Positions 53,024 through 63,566 of a stretch of DNA of 64,000 bases are shown piece after piece (the first letter of the stretch is position 1; each line of letters begins with the position of its first letter). The translations under genes were made by a program, and so were the position numbers. The notes below the pieces were generated by a model. That model worked only from the letters and a program-made list of their open reading frames with translations. It ran no database searches and was not told the origin of the DNA. This stretch comes from Chryseobacterium sp. (GTDB taxonomy: Bacteria > Bacteroidota > Bacteroidia > Flavobacteriales > Weeksellaceae), in contig JAGLBA010000002.1 in NCBI GenBank assembly GCA_018260475.1, positions 1 to 64,000 of the forward strand. Reading direction: 5' to 3'.

Positions 53024-55228
53024 CTACAACCTCCTGACTTTCGCAACACCGTCGATAGCTTTAATTTGTTTTTGGGTTTCTTCTAACTGACTTTTATTTT
53101 TTACCTCCAAAGTGATGGTCCCGGTGAAAATACCGTCATTAGATTCGATGGAAAGTCCTTTCATATCGATATTCAAATCATTACTGATAACTCTGGAGAT
53201 ATCATTAATCATTCCCACACGATCCAGTCCTTCAATTTCAATTTTAATGCGGTTTTTGAAGCTTTCTGCATTCACCCATTTGGCAGACAGCACCCGGTAA
53301 TCGTACTGCGCACGCAGATTGATGGCGTTCGGGCAGGCATCATTATGTACCTTAATCCCATCCGAAATCGTGAGGAAGCCGAAAATTTTATCGCCAGGAA
53401 TTACGGTGCAGCATTTGGCATAGGAATAATTGAGTTTTTCCTCGGCTTTCCCGAAGACAATCATATCCAAGTTTTTGTCGGTGGTTTCTTTCACCACCTC
53501 GTTTTTAGATGAAGATTTGCGGAAACGCGACAGGAAGTTTTGGAATACGCTTTTACTTTCGGAGTAGCGTTTCAAATCTCCGGTGTCGAGTTGTCCACTT
53601 TGGAATGCCAAGAAAACCTCCTGTGAGGTCTTCATTCCAAAAAACTTTTGCATATTGTTGATTTCCTCATCGTTATAGTTGAGTTTTACATGGCGTACTT
53701 TTCTTTGTAGTATTTCCTTGCCTTCCTCAACTAAATGGCTTTTTTCGGAATTTAAGAAATGTTTTATTTTCGATCTAGCCTTGGAGGTAACCACGAAATC
53801 CAACCAATCGGCCTTTGGTTTTTGGTTTTGAGAGGAAAGAATATCAATCTGGTCACCATTCTGCAAAACATAAGAAAGAGGTACCAGTTTGCCATTTACC
53901 TTAGCACCTAAACAGTTCATTCCCAGACCGGTATGCACAGAAAATGCAAAGTCCAATGCTGTAGAGCCTATCGGAAGGCTTTTGGTATCGCCTTTTGGAG
54001 TAAAAACGAAAACTTCTTTGGAGTAGAGGTTGAGTTTTATATTATCCAACAGTTCCGAGGTGGTCAAAGAATTCTGATTTTCAAGCACATCACGAATTTC
54101 CGTTACCCATTGTTCAAAATTTTTGTCGTCGGAATTTTGATCGAAACCTTCCTTGTATTTGTAATGTGCTGCCACTCCTTTTTCAGCGATGTCATCCATC
54201 CGTTCGGAACGGATTTGTACTTCGATCCATTTTTTATCCGGACCCAATACCGTGAGGTGAAGACTCTCATAACCCGTAGATCTCGGCTGCGTAATCCAGT
54301 CGCGCATGCGCAAAGGATTGCTATGGTAGAGGTCGGTCACGACGGAATAAATCTTCCAGGCAATAAATTTTTCATTTTTTTGATCCGATTTGTAAATGAT
54401 TCGGATTGCATAATTATCATACACCTCCTCGAAAGTCACACCTTGTTTCAAAATCTTCCGGTAAATGGAAGAAATTGCTTTTGCGCGGCCTTTTATGGTG
54501 AATTCCAGACCTTCTTCTTTCAGTTGTTCAGAGACTTCTTTTTTAAATTCCTCTACATACTTTTCGCGGTGTTCTTTGGCGAGTTCCAATTTTGAGACGA
54601 TTTCAGTATAAACCTCTGGATTGTTGTATTTTAGAGATAAATCTTCAAGTTCAGATTTAATATTATAAAGGCCAAGGCGGTGGGCGAGTGGCGCATAGAT
54701 ATAGGCTGTTTCGGAGGCTATTTTTTTCTGTTTATCGGGTGCCATGCTCTCCAGCGTACGCATATTGTGGAGGCGGTCGGCAATTTTAATTAGAATCACC
54801 CGGAAATCCTCAGAAAGCGTCATCAGAAGTTTGCGGTAATTTTCGGATTGTATTGAGATATTCTGGTGGTTCATCACCGAAATCTTAGTTAGTCCTTTTA
54901 CAATATTCGCAATTTTTTCACCGAAAAGCTTTTTTAGATCCTCATAAGTGTAATCGGAATCCTCAATCACATCGTGCAAAAGGGCGCAGGCTATAGAGGT
55001 AGCACCCAGTCCGATTTCCTTGGCTACGATTTTTGCTACGGCGATAGGGTGGTATATGTAGGGCTCGCCGGTCTTGCGGCGCTGGTCTTTGTGGGCATCC
55101 AAAGCGATATCAAACGCCTTGCGTATGAGTTTGTTCTGTTCTTCATCCAGAGTGCGATAGGTATTCGTAATCAAGTCTTTATACCTTGCAGAAATTTCTT
55201 TTTTTTCCTGTTCTATATCGTATGCCAT
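53024..55228 (-). CDS. Bifunctional (p)ppGpp synthetase/hydrolase (RelA/SpoT homologue)
   Basis: A long RSH protein that makes and breaks the alarmone (p)ppGpp. Its 734 residues run: HD hydrolase domain with HDVIEDSDYT (about 87) and RLHNMRTL (about 151), the synthetase domain (YRKILKQGVTFEEVYDNYAI, then RSTGYESLHLTVLGP), a TGS domain (VFTPKGDTKSLPIGSTALDF), a helical and Zn-type region (YAKCCTVIPGDKIFGF), and a C-terminal ACT domain. HD and synthetase motifs are both present, so it is likely the only long RSH. nhaA follows it by 30 bases. Confidence 0.94.
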   Translation of the reverse strand: MAYDIEQEKKEISARYKDLITNTYRTLDEEQNKLIRKAFDIALDAHKDQRRKTGEPYIYHPIAVAKIVAKEIGLGATSIACALLHDVIEDSDYTYEDLKKLFGEKIANIVKGLTKISVMNHQNISIQSENYRKLLMTLSEDFRVILIKIADRLHNMRTLESMAPDKQKKIASETAYIYAPLAHRLGLYNIKSELEDLSLKYNNPEVYTEIVSKLELAKEHREKYVEEFKKEVSEQLKEEGLEFTIKGRAKAISSIYRKILKQGVTFEEVYDNYAIRIIYKSDQKNEKFIAWKIYSVVTDLYHSNPLRMRDWITQPRSTGYESLHLTVLGPDKKWIEVQIRSERMDDIAEKGVAAHYKYKEGFDQNSDDKNFEQWVTEIRDVLENQNSLTTSELLDNIKLNLYSKEVFVFTPKGDTKSLPIGSTALDFAFSVHTGLGMNCLGAKVNGKLVPLSYVLQNGDQIDILSSQNQKPKADWLDFVVTSKARSKIKHFLNSEKSHLVEEGKEILQRKVRHVKLNYNDEEINNMQKFFGMKTSQEVFLAFQSGQLDTGDLKRYSESKSVFQNFLSRFRKSSSKNEVVKETTDKNLDMIVFGKAEEKLNYSYAKCCTVIPGDKIFGFLTISDGIKVHNDACPNAINLRAQYDYRVLSAKWVNAESFKNRIKIEIEGLDRVGMINDISRVISNDLNIDMKGLSIESNDGIFTGTITLEVKNKSQLEETQKQIKAIDGVAKVRRL

Positions 55229-55399
55229 TGCTCCATCATTATTTACACGAATATAGGGATTAATAACCGAATTTACAACATCGTTTAGAGTGGAATGCTT
55301 TTATTTACTTTAATTAAAATCAAATTGAGCCGAAATTTATGTGTCTTATTTGATGCTTTAAATCCAACAATATTGCTATTTCTTCTGTCTAAAAATGCC

Positions 55400-55407
55400 T
55401 ATTTTTG
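55400..55407 (+). promoter_or_regulatory. Promoter -7 element of uvrA
   Basis: TATTTTTG, 48 bases before the uvrA start codon. Confidence 0.5.
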
Positions 55408-55455
55408 TAAACATTTGATTTTCGCTAAAGTTTTAGCAAAAAAAAATTTGAATTA

Positions 55456-58284
55456 ATGAAATCTGAAAAAGAATATATAGAAGTTTACGGTGCACGTGAG
55501 CATAACCTGAAAAATATAGATGTGAAAATCCCCCGAGATGAACTTGTGGTCATTACAGGTGTATCGGGAAGTGGGAAATCATCTTTGGCTTTCGATACCA
55601 TTTTCGCAGAAGGGCAGCGCCGCTACATTGAAACGTTTTCTGCCTATGCACGCCAGTTTCTAGGTGGTATGGAGCGCCCAGATGTGGATAAAATCGATGG
55701 TCTTTCGCCAGTTATCGCAATAGAACAAAAAACCACGAACAAAAACCCGCGTTCTACCGTGGGAACCGTTACGGAACTGTATGATTTTCTGCGACTTCTG
55801 TACGCACGAGTGTCCGACGCCTACTCGCAAACCACCGGAAAAAAATTGGTGAGCTATACTGAAGATCAGATTCTGGATACGATAAAAGAAAATTACCAAG
55901 GAGAAAAAATAATGCTGATGGCACCCGTGGTTCGCTCCCGGAAAGGGCATTACCACGAGCTCTTTATCCAATTGGCAAAAAAAGGTTACGGACAGGCACG
56001 CGTGGACGGGGAACTCATCGACATTGAAGCCGATTTAAAACTGGACAGATACAAAACTCACGACATAGATGTGGTGATAGACCGCTGGATCATCGGAGAA
56101 AGTGCCACGGAAATGCGTATGGAAAAATCCCTGCGTACTGCTCTGGACATGGGCGATGGGCTGATGGGAATCCAAAAACTGGGCGATAACGAGATTGAAT
56201 ATTTCTCTAAAAACCTGATGGATGCGGAGACCGGACATTCCATGGCGATGCCGGAGCCAAACACTTTTTCCTTCAATTCCCCGAAAGGCAGTTGCCCGAA
56301 TTGTAAAGGTCTTGGAACCATCAAAAAAGTAAATACCGATCATTTCGTTGATAACCCAAAACTGTCTATCAGTCAGGGCGGTATGTTACCTCTGGAAGAT
56401 ATTAAATCCAACAAATGGATTCTAGGGCAAATTAAAAATATACTCGAAATTTTTGGTCAAGATTTAAGCACACCTATTAAAGATATTTCTGATGAAGCGC
56501 TGGATTATATCTACAACGGATACCACAAAGAAGTTGCTAAAACCCTAGAACATGCCGGAATTACCAAGAAAATTAAAGTCAATTTCAATGGACTGATTTC
56601 TGTGATTAATGAATTGATTGAAGATAAAGACAGTTATGAAGCCGTGCTGTTGGAGCGCCATTTCACTACGGAAGAAACCTGTCCAGAGTGCAGAGGAACG
56701 CGCCTCCAAGCCTCAAGTCTTTCCTTTAAAATAGATGGAAAAAATATTGCGGAAGTAAATGCGATGAGTCTGATTGATCTAAAAGATTGGCTGAAACAGG
56801 TGCGTCCGAAATTTTCCAAGAAAAACACCGTAATCGCTAATGAGATTTTAAAAGAAATAGAAACACGACTGCAATTTTTGCTGGATGTAGGATTAGATTA
56901 CCTCAGTCTCAGCCGCAGTTCGCGCTCACTCTCGGGTGGCGAATCGCAGCGTATTCGTTTGGCAACGCAGATTGGCTCCCAACTTGTGAATGTCCTTTAT
57001 ATACTAGATGAACCAAGCATCGGCCTGCACCAAAGAGATAATGAAAGGCTCATCAAATCTCTAAAACACTTGCGCGATATAGGCAATTCTGTAATTGTGG
57101 TAGAGCACGATAAAGAGATGATTATGGAAGCAGATGAAGTCCTGGACATCGGACCGAAGGCCGGAAAATTCGGTGGGGAAGTGCTTTGGCAGGGCAAGCC
57201 GAGAGATTTGCTAAAGGCAGACACCATCACCGCGGATTATATTTCGGGTAAAAGGAAAATCGAAATCCCAAAAGAACGCCGGAAAGGGAACGGCAAAACC
57301 ATTGTCCTAAAAGGTGCGACGGGCAATAACCTGAAAAATGTAAACCTGGAAATCCCTTTGGGCTGTCTGGTGGTGGTTACCGGGATTTCTGGCAGTGGAA
57401 AATCATCGCTTATCAACGGAACACTTTACCCAATTTTAAATCACCACTTCTACCGCGCCGTGCAAGAGCCTTTGCCTTACAAAAAAATTGAAGGCTTGGA
57501 TAATATTGATAAAATTGTAGATGTGGACCAAACGCCGATTGGGCGCACACCACGATCCAATCCTGCGACCTACACAGGGATGTTTACCGATATCCGTAAT
57601 CTTTTTGCGGAACTTCCGGAGTCCAAAATTCGTGGTTATAAACCAGGGAGATTTTCTTTTAATGTAAAAGGCGGCCGCTGTGAAACCTGCCAGGGTGGGG
57701 GACTGAAGGTAATTGAGATGAATTTCTTACCGGATGTGTATGTACACTGCGAAACCTGCAACGGCAAACGCTTCAACCGCGAGACACTGGAAGTGCGCTA
57801 CAAAGGCAAATCTATTTCCGATGTTTTGGATATGACGATAGATGAGGCGGTAGATTTTTTCCAGCCAATTCCTAGAATTTACGCCAGGGTCAAGACTTTG
57901 CAGGATGTTGGACTTGGCTATATCACCATGGGACAGCAGAGCACCACGCTCTCCGGTGGCGAGGCGCAGCGCATAAAGCTCGCAACAGAACTTGCCAAAC
58001 GACAAACCGGAAACACGCTCTATATCTTGGATGAGCCTACTACAGGGCTTCATTTCGAGGATGTAAAAATTTTGATGGATGCCATCACGAAGCTGGTGGA
58101 ACTTGGGAACTCCTTCATTATCATTGAACATAATATGGATGTCATAAAACTAGCGGACCATATTATAGATGTGGGTCCGGAAGGCGGAAAACACGGTGGC
58201 GAAATCGTGGCGAAAGGTACACCGGAGGAAATCATTAAATCGAAAAAATCCATAACTGGTAAGTTTTTGAAGAAGGAAATGTAA
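55456..58284 (+). CDS. uvrA: Excinuclease ABC subunit A
   Basis: UvrA is the damage-recognition ATPase of nucleotide excision repair. The 942 residues have two ABC modules: the first P-loop [13 protein letters not shown] (about residue 30) with [12 protein letters not shown], and the second [14 protein letters not shown] (about residue 640) with [12 protein letters not shown]. Zn-binding cysteine clusters are visible in [16 protein letters not shown] and CETCQGGG...CETCNG. Length and order match housekeeping UvrA. uvrB is not in the window. Confidence 0.97.
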   Translation: MKSEKEYIEVYGAREHNLKNIDVKIPRDELVVITGVSGSGKSSLAFDTIFAEGQRRYIETFSAYARQFLGGMERPDVDKIDGLSPVIAIEQKTTNKNPRSTVGTVTELYDFLRLLYARVSDAYSQTTGKKLVSYTEDQILDTIKENYQGEKIMLMAPVVRSRKGHYHELFIQLAKKGYGQARVDGELIDIEADLKLDRYKTHDIDVVIDRWIIGESATEMRMEKSLRTALDMGDGLMGIQKLGDNEIEYFSKNLMDAETGHSMAMPEPNTFSFNSPKGSCPNCKGLGTIKKVNTDHFVDNPKLSISQGGMLPLEDIKSNKWILGQIKNILEIFGQDLSTPIKDISDEALDYIYNGYHKEVAKTLEHAGITKKIKVNFNGLISVINELIEDKDSYEAVLLERHFTTEETCPECRGTRLQASSLSFKIDGKNIAEVNAMSLIDLKDWLKQVRPKFSKKNTVIANEILKEIETRLQFLLDVGLDYLSLSRSSRSLSGGESQRIRLATQIGSQLVNVLYILDEPSIGLHQRDNERLIKSLKHLRDIGNSVIVVEHDKEMIMEADEVLDIGPKAGKFGGEVLWQGKPRDLLKADTITADYISGKRKIEIPKERRKGNGKTIVLKGATGNNLKNVNLEIPLGCLVVVTGISGSGKSSLINGTLYPILNHHFYRAVQEPLPYKKIEGLDNIDKIVDVDQTPIGRTPRSNPATYTGMFTDIRNLFAELPESKIRGYKPGRFSFNVKGGRCETCQGGGLKVIEMNFLPDVYVHCETCNGKRFNRETLEVRYKGKSISDVLDMTIDEAVDFFQPIPRIYARVKTLQDVGLGYITMGQQSTTLSGGEAQRIKLATELAKRQTGNTLYILDEPTTGLHFEDVKILMDAITKLVELGNSFIIIEHNMDVIKLADHIIDVGPEGGKHGGEIVAKGTPEEIIKSKKSITGKFLKKEM

Positions 58285-58351
58285 TTGATATTCTTCTTAA
58301 AGTATATTTTTTAGAAATACTTCGTCGATTTTAACTAAAGAAATAACAACT

Positions 58352-58386
58352 AAAAGCATCCTTAATTTATATTTCGGATGCTTTTT
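58352..58386 (+). terminator. Terminator after uvrA
   Basis: AAAAGCATCC pairs with GGATGCTTTT around 14 bases, followed by a T. The downstream stretch to 58515 is very A+T-rich and has no gene. Confidence 0.78.
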
Positions 58387-58515
58387 GCTTATATAATTAA
58401 AGATTACTTAATTTTATTTAATTCGTTACTCATTGTATATCAATGCATTATATTTAAATAAATTTTAATGTTAATTATATATTAACTTAATATTAATTTA
58501 ATGTAAATATTTGCA

Positions 58516-58523
58516 TACTTTTG
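58516..58523 (+). promoter_or_regulatory. Promoter -7 element of the secreted-protein gene
   Basis: TACTTTTG, 46 bases before the ATG at 58570, after a long A+T-rich stretch. Confidence 0.5.
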
Positions 58524-58569
58524 TAAAAGTTATATGAACGAAATGTTAACCATTTAAAATCTTTTACAA

Positions 58570-58971
58570 ATGAAAAATGTCATTAATAAAAAAAATGCAG
58601 TTAAAATCACAGGCTTTTTCGCCTTTATGTTTTTAATGCTAAACAGCGGACAAATGAACGCTCAGAAAATTTTCGCAGGACAAATCGAAGAGGTAAAGGT
58701 GTACAAAACCTTGACGAACAAAATCCTTGAGAAAAAAATAATGGAAATGCTGGACCTCAGTAATACCGATTTGGAAGAAGGAAAAACCTACCAAAGCGAT
58801 GTGAGATTCACTGTGACGGGCGAAGGAAAAGTTTCCCGAGTAAGTGCCCAAGGCGAAAACCGCACCATGAACAAGGCGCTGGAAGCGGTGGTAAGCGGAC
58901 TTGATTTAAGTAAATATCCCCAAGTGACGGCAGATAGCTATGTACTACCGGTAACTGTGGATGTGGAATAA
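58570..58971 (+). CDS. Secreted protein with TonB-C-terminal-like domain
   Basis: A 133-residue protein with a signal peptide (hydrophobic core in GFFAFMFLMLNSGQMNA, cleavage near residue 31). The mature part ends with VRFTVTGEGKVSRVSAQGEN, NKALEAVVSGLDLSKYP and VLPVTVDVE, which resembles the C-terminal fold of TonB (strand, helix, strand). No transmembrane anchor or proline-rich spacer is present, so it is not a TonB. Function unknown. Confidence 0.65.
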   Translation: MKNVINKKNAVKITGFFAFMFLMLNSGQMNAQKIFAGQIEEVKVYKTLTNKILEKKIMEMLDLSNTDLEEGKTYQSDVRFTVTGEGKVSRVSAQGENRTMNKALEAVVSGLDLSKYPQVTADSYVLPVTVDVE

Positions 58972-58991
58972 TTTTTCACAAAAAATAATGG

Positions 58992-59022
58992 AAAAGCCTG
59001 ACCAATGTGTTGGGCTTTTTTG
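58992..59022 (+). terminator. Terminator after the secreted-protein gene
   Basis: AAAAGCC pairs with GGCTTTT around 14 bases, followed by a T-run. Confidence 0.72.
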
Positions 59023-59050
59023 TTAATTTGTAAACCGTAAAAAACTGAAA

Positions 59051-59731
59051 ATGCCAGAAGAAAACCAAAAATGTCCGAAATTTTTTGATTTGTCACCACT
59101 TCAGCGTACGCTGACTGGCCTACTGGCGGCAGCTGCAGCGTTTTTTATCGCATGGCAATCTCATGCCGGAATCTTACTGGGCGGCGTTTTAGCATGGATT
59201 GCCTTTTCCGCTGTATTCCTGTTTTTCAGTTGGGGAATTATACTTTACCGCGGCGTGGAGGAGATTGAAAAAAAGGCACACGATGACGATGGAGGCGTGG
59301 TTTTCGTGTTTGTTTTCATCATATTGTCGTCTATTGCGAGCATGATTGCGGTGCTTTTGCTTTCCACATCGAAGGATAAGGAGATTCAGCAGCATGTACT
59401 GTACCTGCCGGCTACGGTGGCTGCGATGATTTTTTCTTGGTTTATGATTCACTCGCAATATATTTTCCATTATGCCCACGAATATTACGATGATGACAAA
59501 GATTCGGATAATGATAATCACGGTCTGGATTTCCCAGAGGATGACAAGCCCAACTATCTGGATTTTGCCTATTTTTCATTCTGCATGGGTTGTACATTTC
59601 AGGTTTCGGATGTGGATGTGATTAACAAAATCATGCGAAAAATCACCATGGTACACGGCCTGCTGGCTTTTTTCATCAATACATTTGTCGTTGCGCTTAC
59701 CATTAATTTGGTGGCAGGAATGAGCAAATAA
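59051..59731 (+). CDS. DUF1345 family membrane protein
   Basis: A 226-residue membrane protein with about five helices. The C-terminal NYLDFAYFSFCMGCTFQVSDVDVINKIMRK is the signature of DUF1345, a family of unknown function. A loop between helices 3 and 4 is strongly acidic (YYDDDKDSDNDNHG). It ends 22 bases before the acetyltransferase gene, so they may share a message. Confidence 0.85.
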   Translation: MPEENQKCPKFFDLSPLQRTLTGLLAAAAAFFIAWQSHAGILLGGVLAWIAFSAVFLFFSWGIILYRGVEEIEKKAHDDDGGVVFVFVFIILSSIASMIAVLLLSTSKDKEIQQHVLYLPATVAAMIFSWFMIHSQYIFHYAHEYYDDDKDSDNDNHGLDFPEDDKPNYLDFAYFSFCMGCTFQVSDVDVINKIMRKITMVHGLLAFFINTFVVALTINLVAGMSK

Positions 59732-59753
59732 TTTTAAATTTTAATTAAAAAAA

Positions 59754-60260
59754 ATGAACTACGAAATACGCGAAATGCAGCCTACAGATGGCGCCGCCGT
59801 TTTGGAAATCTTCCGCCAAGGAATCGAGAGCGGAAACGCTACCTTCGATGTGGATGTGCCTACTTGGGAAGCCTGGGACATCAATCATATAAATATATGC
59901 AGATTTGTCCTCGTAAATGAAAGCGAAGAAGTAGTGGGGTGGTGCGCGCTGAAACCCATCAGCAATCGCCAGTGCTTCAGTGGCGTAGCGGAGGCAAGTA
60001 TTTATTTGGATTACCGCTACCAAGGCAGGGGTTTGGGCAGTATGCTTTTGCAAAAACTAATTCTGGATTCCGAAGAACATGGGTTTTGGATGTTGCAAAG
60101 CGGAATTTTTCCCGAAAATATTTCATCCATAAAAATGCATGAAAAATTAGGCTTCCGAATCGTAGGAACCCGCGAAAAAATCGCGCAAATGTTCGGCACT
60201 TGGCGGGATATAATTCTAATGGAAAGACGAAGCAGGGTAGTGGCTCAGCCAAATATTTAA
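59754..60260 (+). CDS. GNAT acetyltransferase, phosphinothricin acetyltransferase-like
   Basis: An acetyl-CoA-dependent N-acetyltransferase of 168 residues. The family's acceptor region (RQGIESGNATFDVDVPTWEAW) and the acetyl-CoA loop YRYQGRGLGSMLLQKLI (about 85-103) match the Pat/YncA group, which acts on methionine-related amino acids or phosphinothricin. The core motif is complete. The true substrate is not known. Confidence 0.88.
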   Translation: MNYEIREMQPTDGAAVLEIFRQGIESGNATFDVDVPTWEAWDINHINICRFVLVNESEEVVGWCALKPISNRQCFSGVAEASIYLDYRYQGRGLGSMLLQKLILDSEEHGFWMLQSGIFPENISSIKMHEKLGFRIVGTREKIAQMFGTWRDIILMERRSRVVAQPNI

Positions 60261-60395
60261 CATCAAAATAATCGATAATATCAAAATTAAAATTATGTTA
60301 ATGTCTAAATTCAATGTCTATAATAGGCGGAATTAATAAACAAAAAAGGCGGAAATAATTTTTCCACCCTTATTATATTATTAAATTTACAATAA

Positions 60396-61577
60396 TTATG
60401 AAAAAGCATTCATACCCGTGATATCCATTCCGGTAATAAGAAGGTGAATGTCGTGCGTACCCTCATAAGTGATAACGGATTCCAGGTTGGCGGCGTGGCG
60501 CATCATCGGGAATTCGCCCATAATCCCCATTCCTCCGAGAATTTGTCGGGATTCTCTTGCAATATCAATAGCCATTTTCACATTATTTCTCTTTGCCATA
60601 GAAATTTGTGCAGGTGTGGCAGTATGGTTGTTTTTCATATTCCCCAGTTGAATGCAAAGTAACTGAGCCTTAGTAATTTCCGTTAAAAATTCTGCCAATT
60701 TTTTTTGTTGAAGTTGGAATCCACCAATTGGTTTTCCGAATTGTTTTCTTTCCTTACTGTACTGTACCGCCGTGCAATAGCAGTCGATAGCAGCACCGAT
60801 AACGCCCCAAGAAATCCCATATCTCGCTGAATTTAAGCAAGAAAGAGGCCCGCGCAAACCAGTAACTCCCGGTAATAAGTTTTCTTTTGGCACTTTCACA
60901 TTACTAAAAACCAATTCGCCGGTACGCGATGCACGCAGCGACCATTTGTTGTGCGTTTCCGGAGTTGTGAAGCCTTCCATACCGCGTTCTACGATAAGTC
61001 CCTGAACTTTGCCCTCAGAATTTTTTGCCCAAACAACGGCAATGTCGCAAACAGGCGCGTTCGTTATCCACATTTTGGCGCCATTCAAAAGGTAATGGTC
61101 GCCCTCATCGGAAAAATGAGTTTCCATAGCTCCCGGATCCGAACCGTGGTTAGGCTCCGTCAGGCCGAAAGATCCAATAAATTCTCCGGCTGCCAACTTT
61201 GGCAAATATTTCTTTTTCTGTTCTTCGGAACCAAATTCATTGATGGGGAACATCACCAACGAACTTTGTACGGACGCCGCAGAACGCACCGCAGAATCTC
61301 CGCGTTCCAATTCCTGCATGATAAGGCCGTAGGAAATCTGGTCCAAACCAGCGCCGCCATATTCCTCAGGAATATATGGCCCCAGCGCACCGATGGCACC
61401 AAGTTCCTTCATCAAGTTGGGTAAATCTTTGTGATGCTGAGCTGCATCATCTATTACTGGCATTACATAAGATTCCACCCAATCGCGTACGGACTGGCGG
61501 ATAAGTTTTTGTTCCTCGGTAAGGAGACTGTCCATCATATAATAATCTGGGATAGACTGAAGCGGATAATACGACAT
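60396..61577 (-). CDS. gcdH: Glutaryl-CoA dehydrogenase
   Basis: A FAD acyl-CoA dehydrogenase that oxidises and decarboxylates glutaryl-CoA to crotonyl-CoA in lysine and tryptophan breakdown. The 393 residues fit this subfamily: AVRSAASVQSSLVM (with the Arg-Ser of glutaryl-CoA dehydrogenase), GLTEPNHGSDPGAMET, WITNAPVCDIAVVWA, and YEGTHDIHLLITG holding the catalytic glutamate (about residue 372). The start begins with the common MSYYPLQSIPDYY. No glutarate-pathway genes are next to it. Confidence 0.9.
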   Translation of the reverse strand: MSYYPLQSIPDYYMMDSLLTEEQKLIRQSVRDWVESYVMPVIDDAAQHHKDLPNLMKELGAIGALGPYIPEEYGGAGLDQISYGLIMQELERGDSAVRSAASVQSSLVMFPINEFGSEEQKKKYLPKLAAGEFIGSFGLTEPNHGSDPGAMETHFSDEGDHYLLNGAKMWITNAPVCDIAVVWAKNSEGKVQGLIVERGMEGFTTPETHNKWSLRASRTGELVFSNVKVPKENLLPGVTGLRGPLSCLNSARYGISWGVIGAAIDCYCTAVQYSKERKQFGKPIGGFQLQQKKLAEFLTEITKAQLLCIQLGNMKNNHTATPAQISMAKRNNVKMAIDIARESRQILGGMGIMGEFPMMRHAANLESVITYEGTHDIHLLITGMDITGMNAFS

Positions 61578-61731
61578 TGCTTAATTTTTTTCTAAATTAA
61601 ACAATTTACAACGATTTAGAAAGTAAATTTTTAATATTTACAAATGTTTTACTAAAATGCAAAAACGCCTATAATTTATATTATGTTAAATTGGTTATAT
61701 CAAGCACCGCCTATAAATGCCTCTGATATTA

Positions 61732-63081
61732 TTATTTCTTTCTTTTGGCGATACTCTTCGCTTTTGCCTGCGCACGGTTGCCCGGCTTGGTTTTTGGCGG
61801 ATTCCTTTTAGTAGGCCCACCAAGATTTATTTTCTTGTTCTTATCTTTTTTATCGTGAAATGCGCCGCCGCCCGGTTCGATTTTTACGGTATTGGCGTTT
61901 TTCATTTTCACTTCGTCTTTCTCAGAGGCGATCTTTACAGGATTGATTTTTACACCGTCCGGAAATTTAGTTAGGATAATTTCTTTGTCCATAAGCACCT
62001 CAATATCCAAAAGTTGCGCTTCCTCTTTTTTGGTAACGAATACAACGGCTTTACCATCTTTATCGGCACGGCCGGTACGCCCGATTCTGTGAATGTATTG
62101 CTCTGGAACTTCCGGGACTTCAAAATTAATGACATGCGTAATATCCGAAATATCCAGGCCGCGCGCCATTACATCCGTAGTGATAATGCCTCGGAGTTCC
62201 TCGTTCTCGAAGTTTTTCATAGCACGAAGACGGTAATTTTGGGATTTATTTGAGTGAATTACATCAAATTCACCCGGGAAAAGTTCATCTATTTTGGTGA
62301 ATAGATAATCCGCATGCTTTTTATTATTACAGAAAATCAATACTTTGGAAAAATCTTCTGATGATTTTAACAAATATTCAAGGAGATTAATCTTTGTGTT
62401 AAAATTTTCAACTTTAAAGGCCGTTTGCTGAATTTTTTCTAATGGTGTTCCGGATTTTGCCAATGAAATTTCGATTGGTCCGGAAAAATATTGATCTAAC
62501 ATCTCATCCACAGCCTCCGTCATAGTTGCTGAAAATAAGATGTTCTGTCGTTTTTCCCGCATCATTTCAAAAATATGCGTGAGCTGCGGGCGGAAACCCA
62601 GATTTAGCATTTCATCAAATTCATCGATGATTAATTTCTGAACTTCTTTCAAAGAAATCGCATTATCAATCGCTAAATCCATCACTCGGCCGGGCGTTCC
62701 CACGAGAATATCGCAACCATTATTAAACAATAATTTTTGCGTATTGATATTCTTGCCACCATATATTCCGATCACTCTTGCGGTAAGATTTTGGGTTAAA
62801 TTTTCCAAAATTCCGGTAACCTGTACCACCAATTCCCTAGTAGGCACGAGAATCAGCACGGTTGGATTGCCACTTTTGTTATATTTCCAAGTCTTGAGCA
62901 TCGGCAGCAGATAAGCCAGCGTTTTCCCGGTTCCGGTTTGTGCAATCCCCATCACATCTCGGCCCGAAAGAATCGGCCCTATGCTCTTTTCCTGAATCGG
63001 CGTGGGTTCAAAATGGTTCATATCCGCGAGGACATCCAGCACTTTTATTGGAAGATCGAAATCGGCAAAGGTAGTTTTCAT
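61732..63081 (-). CDS. DEAD-box family RNA helicase with DEFD motif
   Basis: An ATP-dependent RNA helicase of 449 residues, of the RhlE/CshA group. Motifs in order: Q motif (PTPIQEKSIGP), I (AQTGTGKTLAYLL), Ia (PTRELVVQ), III (FSATMTE), IV (KVLIFCNNK), V (ARGLDI), VI (HRIGRTGRADK). Motif II reads DEFD (in LIIDEFDEMLNLGF), not DEAD, an uncommon variant. A basic tail (RNPPKTKPGNRAQAKAKSIA) follows a linker of about 90 residues and may bind RNA. A TATCTTTG box lies 35 bases upstream. Confidence 0.92.
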   Translation of the reverse strand: MKTTFADFDLPIKVLDVLADMNHFEPTPIQEKSIGPILSGRDVMGIAQTGTGKTLAYLLPMLKTWKYNKSGNPTVLILVPTRELVVQVTGILENLTQNLTARVIGIYGGKNINTQKLLFNNGCDILVGTPGRVMDLAIDNAISLKEVQKLIIDEFDEMLNLGFRPQLTHIFEMMREKRQNILFSATMTEAVDEMLDQYFSGPIEISLAKSGTPLEKIQQTAFKVENFNTKINLLEYLLKSSEDFSKVLIFCNNKKHADYLFTKIDELFPGEFDVIHSNKSQNYRLRAMKNFENEELRGIITTDVMARGLDISDITHVINFEVPEVPEQYIHRIGRTGRADKDGKAVVFVTKKEEAQLLDIEVLMDKEIILTKFPDGVKINPVKIASEKDEVKMKNANTVKIEPGGGAFHDKKDKNKKINLGGPTKRNPPKTKPGNRAQAKAKSIAKRKK

Positions 63082-63116
63082 CGGAACGGTAATTTTGTAT
63101 AAACTGTTTCAGCCGG

Positions 63117-63124
63117 CAAAGATA
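63117..63124 (-). promoter_or_regulatory. Promoter -7 element of the helicase gene
   Basis: TATCTTTG on the minus strand, 35 bases before the ATG at 63081. Confidence 0.5.
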
Positions 63125-63170
63125 AGCATTTGAAAATTACCATATAAGATGCATTTCGCAGGCATGATTT

Positions 63171-63566
63171 GAACTCTATTTCAAAGATAGAAAAATAAAA
63201 GGCGTGGCAAATATGGATACAGAAGGCTACGATGTCGCAGGGATGAACAATGCCGGTGTAAAATTTTACAAAAAAATCTTTGAACCGATGTAAAAGTATG
63301 GCAGTACATCTCCCCGGTTAACTAGATTTCAAAAGGTAAAAACATATCCTGAATTCCTCGTGGTGACCCGCGGCGAGACCTACCGTAAAGAAATGTCGCA
63401 AAAATTTGCTGAAAATTTACGAGCCGCAATTACCAATGCGGAAGTTTTCGATGCTGACCCATACTCTCACTTTGAGGTAAATAATAATTGGCAATCACAA
63501 ATACCGCATTATCACGCTAAAACTGACAAAAATTTTGCAAAAACAGTTTTCAAAACCTTAAAATAA
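63171..63566 (+). pseudogene. 3' fragment of an alpha/beta-hydrolase gene with one in-frame stop
   Basis: One reading frame runs from an upstream TGA to 63566 with a single internal TAA at 63290-63292. Its two halves read as one protein: GVANMDTEGYDVAGMNNAGV before the stop, and PRLTRFQKVKTYPEFLVVTR, then FAENLRAAITNAEVFDADPY, after it. The second part looks like the C-terminal strand, Asp and His region of an esterase-type alpha/beta hydrolase (DADPYSH). The nucleophile half is missing. Its 3' end runs 9 bases into the polysaccharide deacetylase gene on the other strand. Confidence 0.65.

Noticed and set aside
53933..54595. Long plus-strand frame inside the RelA/SpoT gene
   Set aside because: It is the antisense of a well-conserved gene and has no recognisable protein features.
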